From positions 1 through 48,977 of the forward strand of contig JACQZR010000277.1 in NCBI GenBank assembly GCA_016213775.1: a stretch of 48,977 bases of DNA. The letters run 5' to 3'. Positions 32,091 through 38,915 of this stretch are shown in pieces. The stretch is from Acidobacteriota bacterium. GTDB lineage: Bacteria; Acidobacteriota; Terriglobia; Bryobacterales; Bryobacteraceae. How positions within the stretch are numbered: position 1 is the first letter of the stretch; every line of letters begins with the position of its first letter. The notes beneath the pieces are model-generated. The model saw only the letters and a program-made list of their open reading frames with translations, was not told the origin of the DNA and searched no databases. A program made the position numbers and the translations under genes.

Positions 32091-33217
32091 GCCTCCCACT
32101 CGCCGGCGTCTGTTCCCGCATCGCCGTCTTCGATGAGCAGTTAGCCCAAACCAAAGCCTCGCTTTCCGTGGATTTCCCCTGGTATCCCTACAACTCGCTC
32201 GGTGGGTTCTATGAGTTAATCCAGCGGCTGTCCAATGCGACCCCTGCCGTTTTGTCGATCACCGGGCAAGGCCAGGTCCTGGACCTCTGTTGCGCCGACG
32301 GCGACGTGGCCTTCTTCCTCGAATCGCTCGGCTACCAGGTTACGGCCGTCGACTTTGCGGGCACTAACTGCAACAGACTGGCGGGCATCCGGGCGATGAA
32401 GGCCGCGCTTGCCTCCTCCATCGAGATTCACGAGATGGACCTCGACAGCCAGTTCCTGCTCAATGACAACTACAATCTCGTGATCTTCATGGGTGGGCTG
32501 TATCACCTCAAGAACCCCTTCTATGTAATGGACACTCTCGCGCGCCATGCAGTCCACGTCGTACTCTCCACCCGGATCGCCCGTTACACCCCCGACCGCC
32601 TGATCGACATGAGTTCCGCCCCGCTGGCCTATCTCCTGGCACCAAACGAAGCCAATCAGGACGACACCAACTACTGGATCTTCTCCGAGCCTGGCCTAAA
32701 GCGCCTGTTCGATCGCACCAATTGGGAACTTCTGTCGCTACTGGCCCTCGGCTCCGAGCAGTCAGACCCCGCCAGGAACGAAGCCGATGCTCGAATCTTC
32801 TGCGTTTTGCGCAGCAGGCTGGTTCCTCAAGGCGTCGAACTTTTGGACGGTTGGCACAAAATCGAGTCATCCGGCTGGCGCTGGACCAAACGTGAGTTCG
32901 CCATTGGCCTTCCCAACACGGAACCCGGCGTTGTACTGCGGCTTCGCCTCAACTTCGCCCTCGCGGATTCCGTCTTCAATCTGCTGGGACCTGTCACCCT
33001 CACCGCGCTCGCCGATGGGGAACCACTGCCCTCGATGCTCATCCCGGCCCCCGGCGAGCACTCCTACGTCGTAACGCTCCCAGAATCCCGCAGCGTCCGT
33101 TTCATTTTGAACAAATCCGTGCCACCTGGAAGTCTCGGGGACGACCGCGAGCTGGGGCTGATCGTCACCTCCGTCACGGCAAAGCGGGAGATTGGGTCAT
33201 TTTCATCGGATGGGTGA
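32087..33217 (+). CDS. Class I SAM-dependent methyltransferase
   Basis: A 376-residue protein. The N-terminal aromatic segment DFPWYPYNSLGGFYELIQRL (about 29-48) precedes the SAM-binding motif LDLCCADGDVAFFLESLGYQ (about 65-84) with the acidic end of strand 2 in VTAVDFAG. VIFMGGLYHLKNPFYVMD (about 132-150) is the post-motif region. The last ~130 residues (GWHKIESSGWRWTKREFAIG) form a beta-rich extension. The layout slightly resembles CmoB-type (DUF1698) methyltransferases, but the assignment to tRNA is unproven. It follows the iron-sulfur reductase and probably belongs to the same transcript. Confidence 0.7.
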   Translation: MSLPLAGVCSRIAVFDEQLAQTKASLSVDFPWYPYNSLGGFYELIQRLSNATPAVLSITGQGQVLDLCCADGDVAFFLESLGYQVTAVDFAGTNCNRLAGIRAMKAALASSIEIHEMDLDSQFLLNDNYNLVIFMGGLYHLKNPFYVMDTLARHAVHVVLSTRIARYTPDRLIDMSSAPLAYLLAPNEANQDDTNYWIFSEPGLKRLFDRTNWELLSLLALGSEQSDPARNEADARIFCVLRSRLVPQGVELLDGWHKIESSGWRWTKREFAIGLPNTEPGVVLRLRLNFALADSVFNLLGPVTLTALADGEPLPSMLIPAPGEHSYVVTLPESRSVRFILNKSVPPGSLGDDRELGLIVTSVTAKREIGSFSSDG

Positions 33218-33442
33218 AACGCCACATGCGACGCTTGCATGCGTTCCAGCTCTCAAAACGACTCGCTTGGGACCCCGAAAGCCACGCATAACCCATTTCT
33301 GATGAATGCGTTACGAACTTGCCCCGTCGTGCAGCTTGACCCCCACCCCCACGTTCTATCTCATGTTGAGTTATTCCCCGCTGACCGCCGGTAAACCTTG
33401 GCAGGCCACTTGCTTCCGTTTCCAGTGAAAGGAGTGCTGTTT

Positions 33443-33730
33443 ATGATTGGCCTTCAGTCGATGATGTTGGAGCTTACGATTTTGGCACTGATGACTTTAA
33501 CGGTGATCGGGCTCGCTTACTACCGCCATACGGTTGCCAAACAGCAGGATTTTCATCTGCATGTGAATGAGACGCAAGGTGTGACCCAACAGACGAATCT
33601 CGCCGAACGCCTCACTGCTATCGACAAATGGGGAAAGATCCTCACTGCGTTGACCGTGGTCTACTTTCTAGTGCTCGCCGGCTGGATGTTGTACAGGGAA
33701 TGGACTCGCGGGGGAGCTTCGTTCGGTTAG
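33443..33730 (+). CDS. Small two-span membrane protein
   Basis: A 95-residue protein from ATG 33443, chosen because AAAGGAG lies 9 nt upstream; the frame is open to 33398. It has a membrane span near the N-terminus (LELTILALMTLTVIGLAYYR), a central soluble stretch (HLHVNETQGVTQQTNLAERL) and a second span (KILTALTVVYFLVLAGWMLY). I do not recognise a family. It stands alone and is followed by a copy of the dispersed double-hairpin repeat. Confidence 0.65.
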   Translation: MIGLQSMMLELTILALMTLTVIGLAYYRHTVAKQQDFHLHVNETQGVTQQTNLAERLTAIDKWGKILTALTVVYFLVLAGWMLYREWTRGGASFG

Positions 33731-33791
33731 TGTACCGAATTGGCCCGCTAGTTGCTCCCTGGCCAAAGGGTGTGGGGCAGACGCCCGCATT

Positions 33792-33837
33792 GTGGGGCGG
33801 CCAATCCTGGCCGCCGCTGGCCTTTCCAGGCCAGCCT
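33792..33837 (+). repeat. Dispersed double-hairpin repeat, copy B
   Basis: The core matches copy A (24076-24121) with a single difference, and the two palindromes GGCCAATCCTGGCC and GCTGGCCTTTCCAGGCCAGC are intact. It lies about 60 bp after a plus-strand stop (33730) and in the same orientation as copies A and C. A partial relative of the flanking GCAGACGCCC repeat precedes it at 33777. Confidence 0.85.
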
Positions 33838-33993
33838 GCAAGGGTCAGGAAGAACTAGTGCGCATCGCACTCGGCTGTGCGCGAGCCGAAGTGTCGGAAC
33901 AGGTGAGTCCGGCAAGATGGAAAAGGGGCAGTGTGAGCCACCGGTTAAGGGTAGCCCGCTGTAGAGGTGTATGTAGTCGTGGCGAGGTTTCCC

Positions 33994-35181
33994 ATGACAA
34001 TGACAATTTCGGTGGTCCGGCTTGCGTTGTCGGACCTTGCCCGGCTGGGTAAGGTCAGTGCGCCCGCCATCACCATTCTGCTGTCGGGTCGGGCCTCCGG
34101 CACGGACCGCGCCCGCGTCTCGCTGCTGAAAAGCAGCGTCGATGCTGTCTTTCACAAGCTTCTGGCGCTCGGGGTGACCCCTCATGAGATCGCCCGGATG
34201 GTTGCCCCGGTTCTTTCCGTAGGCGAAGACGCCTCGCTGCACGACAGCCTTCAGACTGGCGCAGCCCTTTTTGTCGATAGCGATTCTTTCTATTGCTTCC
34301 AGGTCCCGAATGATACTCCCCAGACGGTGGCCGTAGGCAGCCATTTCTATCTCCGCCCACTACTCGAATGGCTCACGGAACCTCGTCAGTTTTTCATCCT
34401 CGAGCTTCTGCCCACCCACCTCAGTCTCACTAAGTGTAGCGAAGACAAGCTTGCGGAGATTCCGTTGCCTCGAGGCGTCCCCTTTTCCCTCGATGCCATG
34501 TCTCGCGACGAAGGACCGGAATGGATCAGCCGTCCCGGCGGCCTTCGCAAGGTTCATAGCGAGGAAAGTCCCGGGACGCATGCCCATGCCGGTGCGATTC
34601 GCTTCGGTATGGCTTCAGCCAACGAGGAGCGCCGCGTCCGGTTCTTCTGCACCCTCGTCGACCGCGGCCTGCATTCCCTTCTCGTTCAGGAATCCATCCC
34701 TGTGGTTCTGGCCGGGTCGGAGCGATTAGTGGCGGCCTATCGCAAGGAGAATACCTTCCCCCACACCGTTGCCAGGACGCTCGGCGGTCAGTTGGAGGGT
34801 ACCCCACCCGATGACGTCATCCGGCGCGCCCGTAGTCTCATTCGGATGGAGATGGCAGAGGAAGCCACACGGCATCTCGCGGCCATGGAAGAGTACCCCC
34901 AGGGTGACCGCTGGTCCACTTCCGTCGAGTGCATTCTTCGCGGTTCCCGCCAGGGACGCGTCTCTCGTCTGTTCCTCGCCCGCTCCGCCGAAAGTGTAGG
35001 AAACTTCGAACGCACTTCCGGTCTCCCGCCCGCCGAATTCGACTACCAGGAAGACCTCGTCAACGCTGCCGCTGTGGAAACCCTCGCTCACGGCGGCGAG
35101 GTCTACCTCGTCGAATCCGATCAGTTGCCCGCTAAAGCGTCAATGGCGGCCCTGTTCCGCTACTCCACCGGGGCGGACTAG
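33994..35181 (+). CDS. baeRF-family (bacterial archaeo-eukaryotic release factor-like) protein
   Basis: A 395-residue cytosolic protein. The start MTMTISVVRLALSDLARLGK matches the beginning of bacterial archaeo-eukaryotic release-factor-like (baeRF) proteins; SAPAITILLSGRASGTDRAR (about 23-42) is the usual first strand, and VAVGSHFYLRPLLEWLTEPR then QFFILELLPTHLSLTKC (about 110-148) the middle domain. The C-terminal segment (VNAAAVETLAHGGEVYLVES) resembles the eRF1 domain-3-like fold. These proteins are thought to act on ribosomes, possibly in rescue, but are poorly studied. GGCGAGG lies upstream of ATG 33994; an in-frame start at 33967 is possible. Confidence 0.65.
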   Translation: MTMTISVVRLALSDLARLGKVSAPAITILLSGRASGTDRARVSLLKSSVDAVFHKLLALGVTPHEIARMVAPVLSVGEDASLHDSLQTGAALFVDSDSFYCFQVPNDTPQTVAVGSHFYLRPLLEWLTEPRQFFILELLPTHLSLTKCSEDKLAEIPLPRGVPFSLDAMSRDEGPEWISRPGGLRKVHSEESPGTHAHAGAIRFGMASANEERRVRFFCTLVDRGLHSLLVQESIPVVLAGSERLVAAYRKENTFPHTVARTLGGQLEGTPPDDVIRRARSLIRMEMAEEATRHLAAMEEYPQGDRWSTSVECILRGSRQGRVSRLFLARSAESVGNFERTSGLPPAEFDYQEDLVNAAAVETLAHGGEVYLVESDQLPAKASMAALFRYSTGAD

Positions 35182-35300
35182 TGCCTCTCACGGTCACGGC
35201 TCTGTAAGTAATTTGCTGACAACGACATGCGAAACCGAGCCGCGCGCGTCAGCAAGCGGTTGGGCCAAACAATACGCCAACTCCCATGGAGTCCCCCCGG

Positions 35301-36191
35301 TCATTGGCTGACCAGCGCTGCATGCACCATCTTCGCAATCGCCGCCGTCAGTGCCCGCCGGTGGCCTGTTCGTGCCATCGCCAGCGCTTGTTTCCGCGCC
35401 AGCCGGTGCCCTTTGATCCGGAACAGTTCGTACTGCCGCGACTTGTCCCGCAGCGCGTGCTCCGGCAGAATCGAATGCCCGAACCCCGCCTCTACCAGCC
35501 GCTTGATCGCCTCGGTATCGTCGGCCTCCATGATGACGTTGGGCGACAGGCCGATCTCGCGAAAAAACGCGTCGATGATCAGCCTCATGTTGCTGCGCAC
35601 CGGATACAACAGAAACGGCACACGAGCCAGCACGTCCGGCTCCACCGTCACAATCCGCGTCCTCTGTTTGCCACTCCGCGCCGGCCACAATCCCAAGAGC
35701 TCCTCATCAAATAGCGGCATGATCTCCAGATGCTCGTTCGAAACCGGCAGTGAGAGAAGCCCGAGATCGAACCTCCGCTCCACCAACCCAGTGACAATCT
35801 CCTCTGTCGCCGCCACCGTCACCCGGATGTCCGATCGCGGAAATTTCTTTCGCACTTCTCGCAGCGGCTTCCCCAACCTGTGGATCACCGCCGTCGCCCC
35901 GCTCGCGAAGTGAAACGGCCGCGTATCCAGTGACGGGTCGTCCATGTACTCCAGTTCCAACGCCCGAAGCTGTTCCACTATCGCCCGCGCCTTCACCGCC
36001 AGGTGGTTCGCCTGCGGCGTGGGACGGATCGACCGCCCTTCCCGCACGAACAGCGTCACCCCCAGCTCGAACGCTAATCCCTGCAGCCTCTGGCTCACCG
36101 CGCCGGGAGACAGATGCAGCGCACCCGCTGCCTTGGCGACGCTCGAATGCTCCAGAACAGCGAGAAAAATCTCCAGCAGCCGCACGTCCAT
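35301..36191 (-). CDS. LysR-family transcriptional regulator
   Basis: A 296-residue LysR-type regulator. The N-terminal winged helix-turn-helix is clear: LLEIFLAVLEHSSVAKAAGA then LHLSPGAVSQRLQGLAFELG (residues 5-45), followed by the linker helix with AVKARAIVEQLRALE. The rest is the periplasmic-binding-like effector domain (FHFASGATAVIHRLGKPLRE; AATEEIVTGLVERRFDLGLL). Effector unknown. An inverted repeat at 36195-36211 lies directly upstream of its start and about 65 bp before the start of a predicted divergent small RNA, the classical arrangement of a LysR regulator and its target. Confidence 0.9.
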   Translation of the reverse strand: MDVRLLEIFLAVLEHSSVAKAAGALHLSPGAVSQRLQGLAFELGVTLFVREGRSIRPTPQANHLAVKARAIVEQLRALELEYMDDPSLDTRPFHFASGATAVIHRLGKPLREVRKKFPRSDIRVTVAATEEIVTGLVERRFDLGLLSLPVSNEHLEIMPLFDEELLGLWPARSGKQRTRIVTVEPDVLARVPFLLYPVRSNMRLIIDAFFREIGLSPNVIMEADDTEAIKRLVEAGFGHSILPEHALRDKSRQYELFRIKGHRLARKQALAMARTGHRRALTAAIAKMVHAALVSQ

Positions 36192-36194
36192 ATT

Positions 36195-36211
36195 GTTTAG
36201 TTTTGCTAAAC
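36195..36211. promoter_or_regulatory. LysR-type binding site candidate
   Basis: The perfect inverted repeat GTTTAG-TTTTG-CTAAAC fits the T-N11-A form of LysR-family boxes. It lies 4 bp ahead of the lysR start codon, so binding would repress lysR, and is centred near -65 from the predicted divergent start at about 36268, where LysR proteins usually bind to activate. Confidence 0.55.
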
Positions 36212-36232
36212 GAACCGTTCAGATGATCCGCT

Positions 36233-36261
36233 TTGACTTTAGCATTTCGCCGCCCTACGAT
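36233..36261 (+). promoter_or_regulatory. Sigma-70-type promoter for the candidate small RNA
   Basis: TTGACT (36233-36238), a 17-bp spacer and TACGAT (36256-36261) make a good housekeeping promoter. Transcription would begin near 36268. It points away from lysR, with the LysR-type inverted repeat just upstream. Confidence 0.55.
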
Positions 36262-36267
36262 GCCTAT

Positions 36268-36350
36268 AGTTCTCCGATTGGAGCTTGCTCCGCTTTGGAG
36301 GGAGTGACATTATTCGAGCGCGTCGCCGAAACAGGCGACGCGTTTCTCTT
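36268..36350 (+). ncRNA. Candidate LysR-controlled small RNA (~80 nt)
   Basis: Between the predicted promoter and a terminator-like hairpin lies a stretch of about 80 nt that can fold: GGAGC-TT-GCTCC near 36284-36295, a single-stranded purine-rich GGAGGGAGTGAC near 36297, and the terminal 9-bp hairpin at 36319-36342. The GGAGGGAG stretch could pair with mRNAs or bind a CsrA-like protein. A 64-residue frame (from ATG 36223) crosses the region, but it begins before the predicted transcription start and has no ribosome site, so RNA is the better reading. The RNA could instead be a leader of the downstream secreted-protein gene. This is a prediction from layout only. Confidence 0.45.
36319..36350 (+). 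terminator. Intrinsic terminator of the candidate small RNA
   Basis: Perfect 9-bp GC stem CGCGTCGCC (36319-36327) and GGCGACGCG (36334-36342) with loop GAAACA, followed by TTTCTCTT. It lies about 50 nt downstream of the predicted RNA start and more than 200 bp before the next gene. Confidence 0.6.
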
Positions 36351-36568
36351 CTACCGCCACATCCCCCGCAGTTCCCTTCCAGCAGCATCACCACGCGCGC
36401 GGGATCGAGCGCAATGACGGCGTCGCCAAGCAGCCGTCGTATCCACATCGCTGCCGCGAATTCCTGTAGGGCGGACGCGCAGCCGGCCCCCGGCCGGCTT
36501 CTTCCCTAATAACGTTAACCCGGCGTTCACCATCTAATGTTTTCCCCCGATCCGCCGATAGTACTGTC
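36351..36568. other. Non-coding remainder before the secreted-protein gene
   Basis: No convincing gene. It contains TGTAGGGCGGACGC near 36465, similar to the start of copy A of the dispersed repeat, and the palindrome AGCCGGCC-CCC-GGCCGGCT at 36481-36499 followed by TCTT, a second terminator-like structure. A/T-rich sequence after it (TAATAACGTTAACC) may hold the promoter of the gene at 36569. Confidence 0.4.
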
Positions 36569-37693
36569 ATGAAATGGGGCCTATCGGCTCTTACGCTTTC
36601 TCTGATACCAGTAAGCGTCCTTTCGATTGGTGGTATTCACATGACGGCTGCCGAGCAAACTCGACCGGCGCGTTGGGCGATCTTCCCGCTCGCCCACCCG
36701 GACGCCAAACTCCTGATCGGATTGGACTGGAGGCGGATCCTCGAATCACCTCTCGGGCCCGCGGTTCTTCGCCAGGTGCAACAGGGTGTCCACCCGCTGC
36801 TCGGCTTCCTCGAATCCATCGAGAACCTCGACCGCATGATGGTCTCCTCCCCAGGATCCGACGACGGCGGTAAGGCCCCCATGCTCGTGGTGGGCGAGGG
36901 CCGCTTCGCTCTCGCCAAGATCCGCGCAATGGCCAAGTCTGACGGCGCTATTTCCAAACGCTACAACGACGTGGAACTCCTGGTGCCGCCAAATGCCGGA
37001 ACCCTCGACCTCCATTTCGCGCTCCTCGACAGCCAGACCATTCTGTTTGGTGATGGCACCTCTGTCAAGCAGGCGATCGATCGCTGGCAGCGAGGGGAAG
37101 GCGGCCACGACCGGAATCCCTCCTTTGCCCGTGCGCAGACTCTCTCCAACACGCAACAGGCTTGGGCGGTAATCCGCGAACCCAATGAGAGTCTCGCCAG
37201 CCTTGGCATCGCTGGCTCCACGCTGGCGGAGCAAACCGAATTCATCGAAGTCGGCCTCTCCTTCAACCAGACTTTCAATGCCAGTCTCTGGATCAAGGCA
37301 GTCAGTGAGGAAGGTGCGCAACTGCTCTCCACCGGCCTCCCCGCGTTGCTCCAAATGGCCGCCGTAACCTACACCAACCAACCATCACTCACCCAGTTGG
37401 CCCGACGGCTCAAGGTGACTACCGAGCAGACGTATCTCAAGATGGGCTTCTCCATCGACAGCAAACTGATGGAACAGAGCATCGCCGAATTCCGCGCAGC
37501 CTCGCAACCCAAGGCCGCGCCGCAAACCGCCGCAAGGTTGGAAGCGCCAACAGCCGCCCAATTACAGTCCGCGTCGCAGCCGACCACTCCTGTTCGCAAG
37601 ATCATTCGCATTGTGGGCATGGATGAAGGAGTAAAGGAAATCCCATACACTACGCTTTCCCCTGCGCCCGAACCCCAGCGCCCGCCCAACTAA
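36569..37693 (+). CDS. Secreted protein of unknown function
   Basis: A 374-residue protein with a signal peptide (MKWGLSALTLSLIPVSVLSI) and possibly cleavage near residue 27. The body starts WAIFPLAHPDAKLLIGLDWR (about 36-55) and has alternating strands and helices (MLVVGEGRFALAKIRAMAKS near 105-124; DSQTILFGDGTSVKQAIDRW near 154-173). The tail (about 310-374) is rich in Ala, Pro and Gln (SQPKAAPQTAARLEAPTAAQ) and probably disordered. I do not recognise the family; similar single genes occur in Solibacter relatives as far as I recall. It ends 45 bp before the next secreted-protein gene, possibly a two-gene unit. Confidence 0.65.
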   Translation: MKWGLSALTLSLIPVSVLSIGGIHMTAAEQTRPARWAIFPLAHPDAKLLIGLDWRRILESPLGPAVLRQVQQGVHPLLGFLESIENLDRMMVSSPGSDDGGKAPMLVVGEGRFALAKIRAMAKSDGAISKRYNDVELLVPPNAGTLDLHFALLDSQTILFGDGTSVKQAIDRWQRGEGGHDRNPSFARAQTLSNTQQAWAVIREPNESLASLGIAGSTLAEQTEFIEVGLSFNQTFNASLWIKAVSEEGAQLLSTGLPALLQMAAVTYTNQPSLTQLARRLKVTTEQTYLKMGFSIDSKLMEQSIAEFRAASQPKAAPQTAARLEAPTAAQLQSASQPTTPVRKIIRIVGMDEGVKEIPYTTLSPAPEPQRPPN

Positions 37694-37738
37694 CTCATCG
37701 GTGGCCATTGGCTTCCGCCTTTTTGTCATAATGCACTC

Positions 37739-38884
37739 GTGGTCCGCCAACTTCATCAAGCAGCAACCGCAATCCTCTTCCTTGCACCCGCGCTCCTCTC
37801 CGCCCCACCCGACTGGGAGAAGCTGTGGCGTCCGAACGGCAAAGCAATGCCTGATTCTACCCCCGTCATTGCCTTCTCTCTCGGCGGTCTTGGCAAAGAC
37901 CTCGAACAGCGCGAATGGCAAATGATCTCCTCCAAATACCACAGCATCTACTTTCAGGAATCCTCCGATCGCGCCAAGGTTCACGCCGTCTTTCAACTCA
38001 TTGATAACGTCTACGATTTCCTCTCCGCCATCACGCCCGTCAAGGACAACACCCCCATCCAGGTCTATCTTGCTCCTGGCGAGAAAGGCAATTCCCGCCG
38101 CGCCACCGACGTCAATGGGATACGCACCGGCGCCGACGCTGAAGTCGCGGTCATCATTGGCACCATCCTTCACGAAGAAACCCATCTCTTCAACAACGCC
38201 CTTCTCGAATACTCCACCGCCAACTGGTGGGCCGGCGAGTTCACGGCCTTCTATTTTCAGATGCGCGCCCTCCAACATGTCTCCGGCGGCGACGTGCGCG
38301 ACTTCATTCGGAAATCCACCCCCCAGGGACCCACCATCTCCATCCTGTCGCTTGATCGCGTGGGCCAACCCGCTATCGCCACCGCCTTCACCGTACTCTA
38401 CTTCCTGGAAGAAACCTATGGCCGCGAACCCCTTGACGCCTTCCGCCGTGCCATGATCAAGTCCTCTCATCACACCGCTGACCGCTCGCTCGCCGCGGCC
38501 GGCTTCGAGAAATCCTTCGGCGACAAGATGCCCGAGATCGAGCGTAAGTGGCGTGCCTTCTACGGCTGGCCGGAGCCCGCCGAGACACCGCTCAAAGTGG
38601 AAGGCGCATCGCCGCAGACGAGCGAACTGCTCGCTCAACCCGTCTCCTACGCCACCCGCAAAGCCAGCATCCAGGACATTGTCCGGAACATCGTGAAGCT
38701 GGTTGGTCTCCGCTACGACTTCGACACCTCCGCCAAACTCGCCGACCCCGAACGCCGCGCCTACGTCACCGATTTCTCGATTAGTCAGGTCTCCTGCCGC
38801 GAAGCCTTGAACCACCTCCTCAAGCCTCGAGGTCTCGATTACCGCCTCGAAGGCGATGCCGTCGTCCTCTTTCGCAGAAAGTGA
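37739..38884 (+). CDS. Secreted HExxH metallopeptidase-like protein with STN-like C-terminal domain
   Basis: A 381-residue protein from GTG 37739 with a signal peptide (QAATAILFLAPALLSAPP). The central region has a gluzincin zinc motif HEETH in IIGTILHEETHLFNNALLEY (about 140-159), with WAGEFTAFYFQM about 8 residues later offering a third Glu ligand. The last ~80 residues (IQDIVRNIVKLVGLRYDFDT, DFSISQVSCREALNHLL, LDYRLEGDAVVLFRR) look like the STN domain found at the start of secretins and TonB receptors. That order, peptidase then STN, is unusual. It ends just before alaS. The target is unknown. Confidence 0.65.
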   Translation: MVRQLHQAATAILFLAPALLSAPPDWEKLWRPNGKAMPDSTPVIAFSLGGLGKDLEQREWQMISSKYHSIYFQESSDRAKVHAVFQLIDNVYDFLSAITPVKDNTPIQVYLAPGEKGNSRRATDVNGIRTGADAEVAVIIGTILHEETHLFNNALLEYSTANWWAGEFTAFYFQMRALQHVSGGDVRDFIRKSTPQGPTISILSLDRVGQPAIATAFTVLYFLEETYGREPLDAFRRAMIKSSHHTADRSLAAAGFEKSFGDKMPEIERKWRAFYGWPEPAETPLKVEGASPQTSELLAQPVSYATRKASIQDIVRNIVKLVGLRYDFDTSAKLADPERRAYVTDFSISQVSCREALNHLLKPRGLDYRLEGDAVVLFRRK

Positions 38885-38915
38885 AAAACTGCCCCCCCTC
38901 GCTCGATATGGGAAA

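Noticed and set aside
30715-32154. 479-codon minus-strand open frame
   Set aside because: It lies opposite the iron-sulfur reductase, whose cysteine clusters are unmistakable on the plus strand.
36223-36417. 64-codon plus-strand frame after the lysR promoter region
   Set aside because: It has no ribosome site, begins before the predicted transcription start and is crossed by a terminator-like hairpin; a small RNA explains the region better, although a short peptide is not excluded.
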